This document shows positions 62,307-64,000 of a DNA stretch of 64,000 bases, in pieces. The notes beneath the pieces are model-generated. The model was not told the origin of the DNA and made no database searches. It saw only the letters and a list, made by a program, of their open reading frames with translations. The translations under genes and the position numbers were made by a program. The DNA is taken from NCBI GenBank assembly GCA_013397865.1, contig VZTI01005325.1, positions 4,308,100-4,372,099 on the forward strand, given 5' to 3'. Positions within the stretch are counted from its first letter, which is position 1. The number at the start of each line of letters is the position of its first letter. The stretch is from Struthidea cinerea. Taxonomy: Eukaryota > Chordata > Aves > Passeriformes > Corcoracidae.

Positions 62307-64000
62307 GGTTGCATACCCTGCCACATTTGCCAAGTGCAGAGTGTTCAGCGGCCCTGAGGAGCGGCCCCAGGGAGTGTATCATTCAACCACGCATGGCCTT
62401 GGGCTTGACCTCAGTGGCTGGGGCTGTGTCAGGCTGCCTCAGGGAGAGGCATAAGTGCAGGAAGAGAAGCAGAGGTGAGCAGGGTCATCAAACTGTGACT
62501 CCCTTTCGGCAGCACAGCTGAAGACAGAGCTGCAGGTGGCTCCAGGGAAAGTCACATCTGCGATCTCCTTGTGGTGATATCAGAGCATATGAAGTGAGGC
62601 AGGGAGCTTCTTTTTCTTATCCATGCATCTTTGGATTTTTATTCCTAATAAGTATACAGGATCTGGTGTGGTAAATCTGCATTGTCAATTACTGGGCATT
62701 GCCTGGGGACTGCAAGGTATCATTTCAGTATCATTTCAGATTTTAGGGCTTATCTACTCAGCATTGTCTAGGTATACAGGCACTCGAATGGGCTTGGGTA
62801 GCCTGTGTGGGACTTACAACACTGCTGAGGTACCTGTGCTGTTCGTTTCAAACTAGTTTGAGTGGGAATGAGCTTCAATTAAAGCACCGAGTGCTGAGGG
62901 GTATATATTGTTAGCCTGGCAATGAAACTGCTTTCTTTCTTTCCTGCCTCAGAAAAACCTCAACAACTAACCATCAATAGACAATAGAGCTCCTGATTAA
63001 AGCTCCCAGGAAAAGCTGCCTTTATAAGTGAAATACGGGGACCTCTAAGAGAACAGTGTGTACAAAAGCACCGAGATTATTTAACAGGGAGTAGTTTTTA
63101 TGTGTAATCTTGGGCACTGTGCTTTTTATACCCGAGAAACAGCATGACTGGAATTTATTTAACTGTGTAGAAATCACTGCAAACCAGATCCTTTTACCCT
63201 GCATGTGCTCTTTAGTATCTCTTCCCATTTAAATTCTTTCAGATTTCATTATGTTTGCTCAGTATAGATTGAGCAGAGCAGTGATTTGGTCAATGGTCTC
63301 ATAGATGCTAGCGTTTTTATGCTTATATTAGGGAGTGGAGTATATTCTCATGTTATTTTAATCAAAGCAGAGAGCAAGTTATGTTGCTTTATTTCCTGTA
63401 AGTGTGGTGTTTAATTATTAGTAGGTCTGTGAAAGCTTACTGTCTTCATAGAATGACTGTAAAACCATTGATGGCAAAAAAAAAAGATTTCAAGTTGGCC
63501 AAGAATCTTACATCTACAGTATATGTTTTTCCTTTATTCTCTACATTTTCTAGCACCATTGTCTTTAGATTTTTAGGTTAAAATGCATATTGGACTAAGG
63601 TTTTATTCTGGCACACGTTATCCTTTATGAGGAGCATTGCACAGTAGGTACCTCAGCAGGCAAAGGGTTACTTGCAGTATATTTACAGTACTGGTCTGTT
63701 GCAGCAAGGCAAGAGGAGAAAACACCTCAAGTAAACCCATTGTTCCTACCCTCCCATTTTTTTTTTCTTTCCACTGCTAATCCTTTCAGCCTTGACACCT
63801 GAGCTCAGAACTGAGAAGTATAGTTGTTGACCAGGTGTGGAAGAAAACAAGTACCAATCCATTTGTTCATACAGAGTCTAATTTATATAAGGAAAAGTCG
63901 TTTTGAATTGACAGTTTTCATTTACCTTATATTCCCAGTGCCGTTAAGAACCTCCGTGTTCTGTGATGAAGCTGGCTAACAGACTTGAGGCATTTGCCAT
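62307..64000. other. 1.7 kb unique DNA to window end, no gene seen
   Basis: A GC-richer patch at about 62310-62560 fades into AT-rich DNA. A-run near 63476-63485 and T-run near 63758-63770. No exon, RNA gene or transposon recognised. Confidence 0.5.

Noticed and set aside
62083..62521. Overlapping ORFs on both strands
   Set aside because: They cross a CA microsatellite that lacks stops in several frames; no domain seen.

Overview
This window is vertebrate nuclear DNA, almost certainly from a bird and probably a songbird. The case rests on transposons. At least five fragments of the CR1 LINE family, the dominant LINE of birds and reptiles, are recognisable from their 3' untranslated region and reverse-transcriptase remnants. 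There is also a solo endogenous-retrovirus LTR with intact ends and a perfect 5-bp target-site duplication, and its termini resemble LTRs I associate with passerine ERV-L-like families. The base composition is AT-rich and AGGTCA-type or CpG-rich stretches are confined to a few short islands. No bacterial-style operons, rRNA, tRNA or CRISPR arrays were seen.

I found no convincing multi-exon protein-coding gene. The open reading frames are short, overlap on both strands, and most fall in low-complexity DNA or transposons. The window therefore looks like a gene desert or the inside of a very large intron. The one non-transposon reading frame that looks coding is a 73-codon ORF on the minus strand (47715-47936). 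It is CpG-rich, sits just after a splice-acceptor-like sequence and has a polyadenylation signal 20 bases after its stop.

Layout: 1-9 kb is unique AT-rich DNA with a (TA)n/(CA)n microsatellite, a probable LTR-derived repeat at 1.2-1.6 kb, and a homeobox/octamer motif cluster at 7.1-7.4 kb that resembles a conserved developmental enhancer. The solo LTR lies at 9.16-9.75 kb. From 9.8 to 24.5 kb is unique DNA with one small tandem duplication at 13.1 kb. A GC-rich block at 24.5-26.9 kb holds a broken gammaretrovirus-like provirus (LTR, tRNA-Pro-type primer site, repeat-bearing leader, gag remnant). About 600 bp later comes a minisatellite made of repeated nuclear-receptor half-sites in DR4 arrangement. 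From 27 to 64 kb there is unique DNA interrupted by CR1 fragments (32.1, 38.8, 40.0, 46.1 and 59.3 kb), the 47.8 kb ORF, a 32-base assembly gap flanked by homopolymers at 54.4 kb, and scattered simple repeats.

The most interesting items are the DR4 array at 26.6-26.9 kb, the 73-codon ORF at 47.8 kb, the provirus leader repeats, and three candidate conserved non-coding elements. All calls come from reading the sequence alone; no alignment or database search was run.
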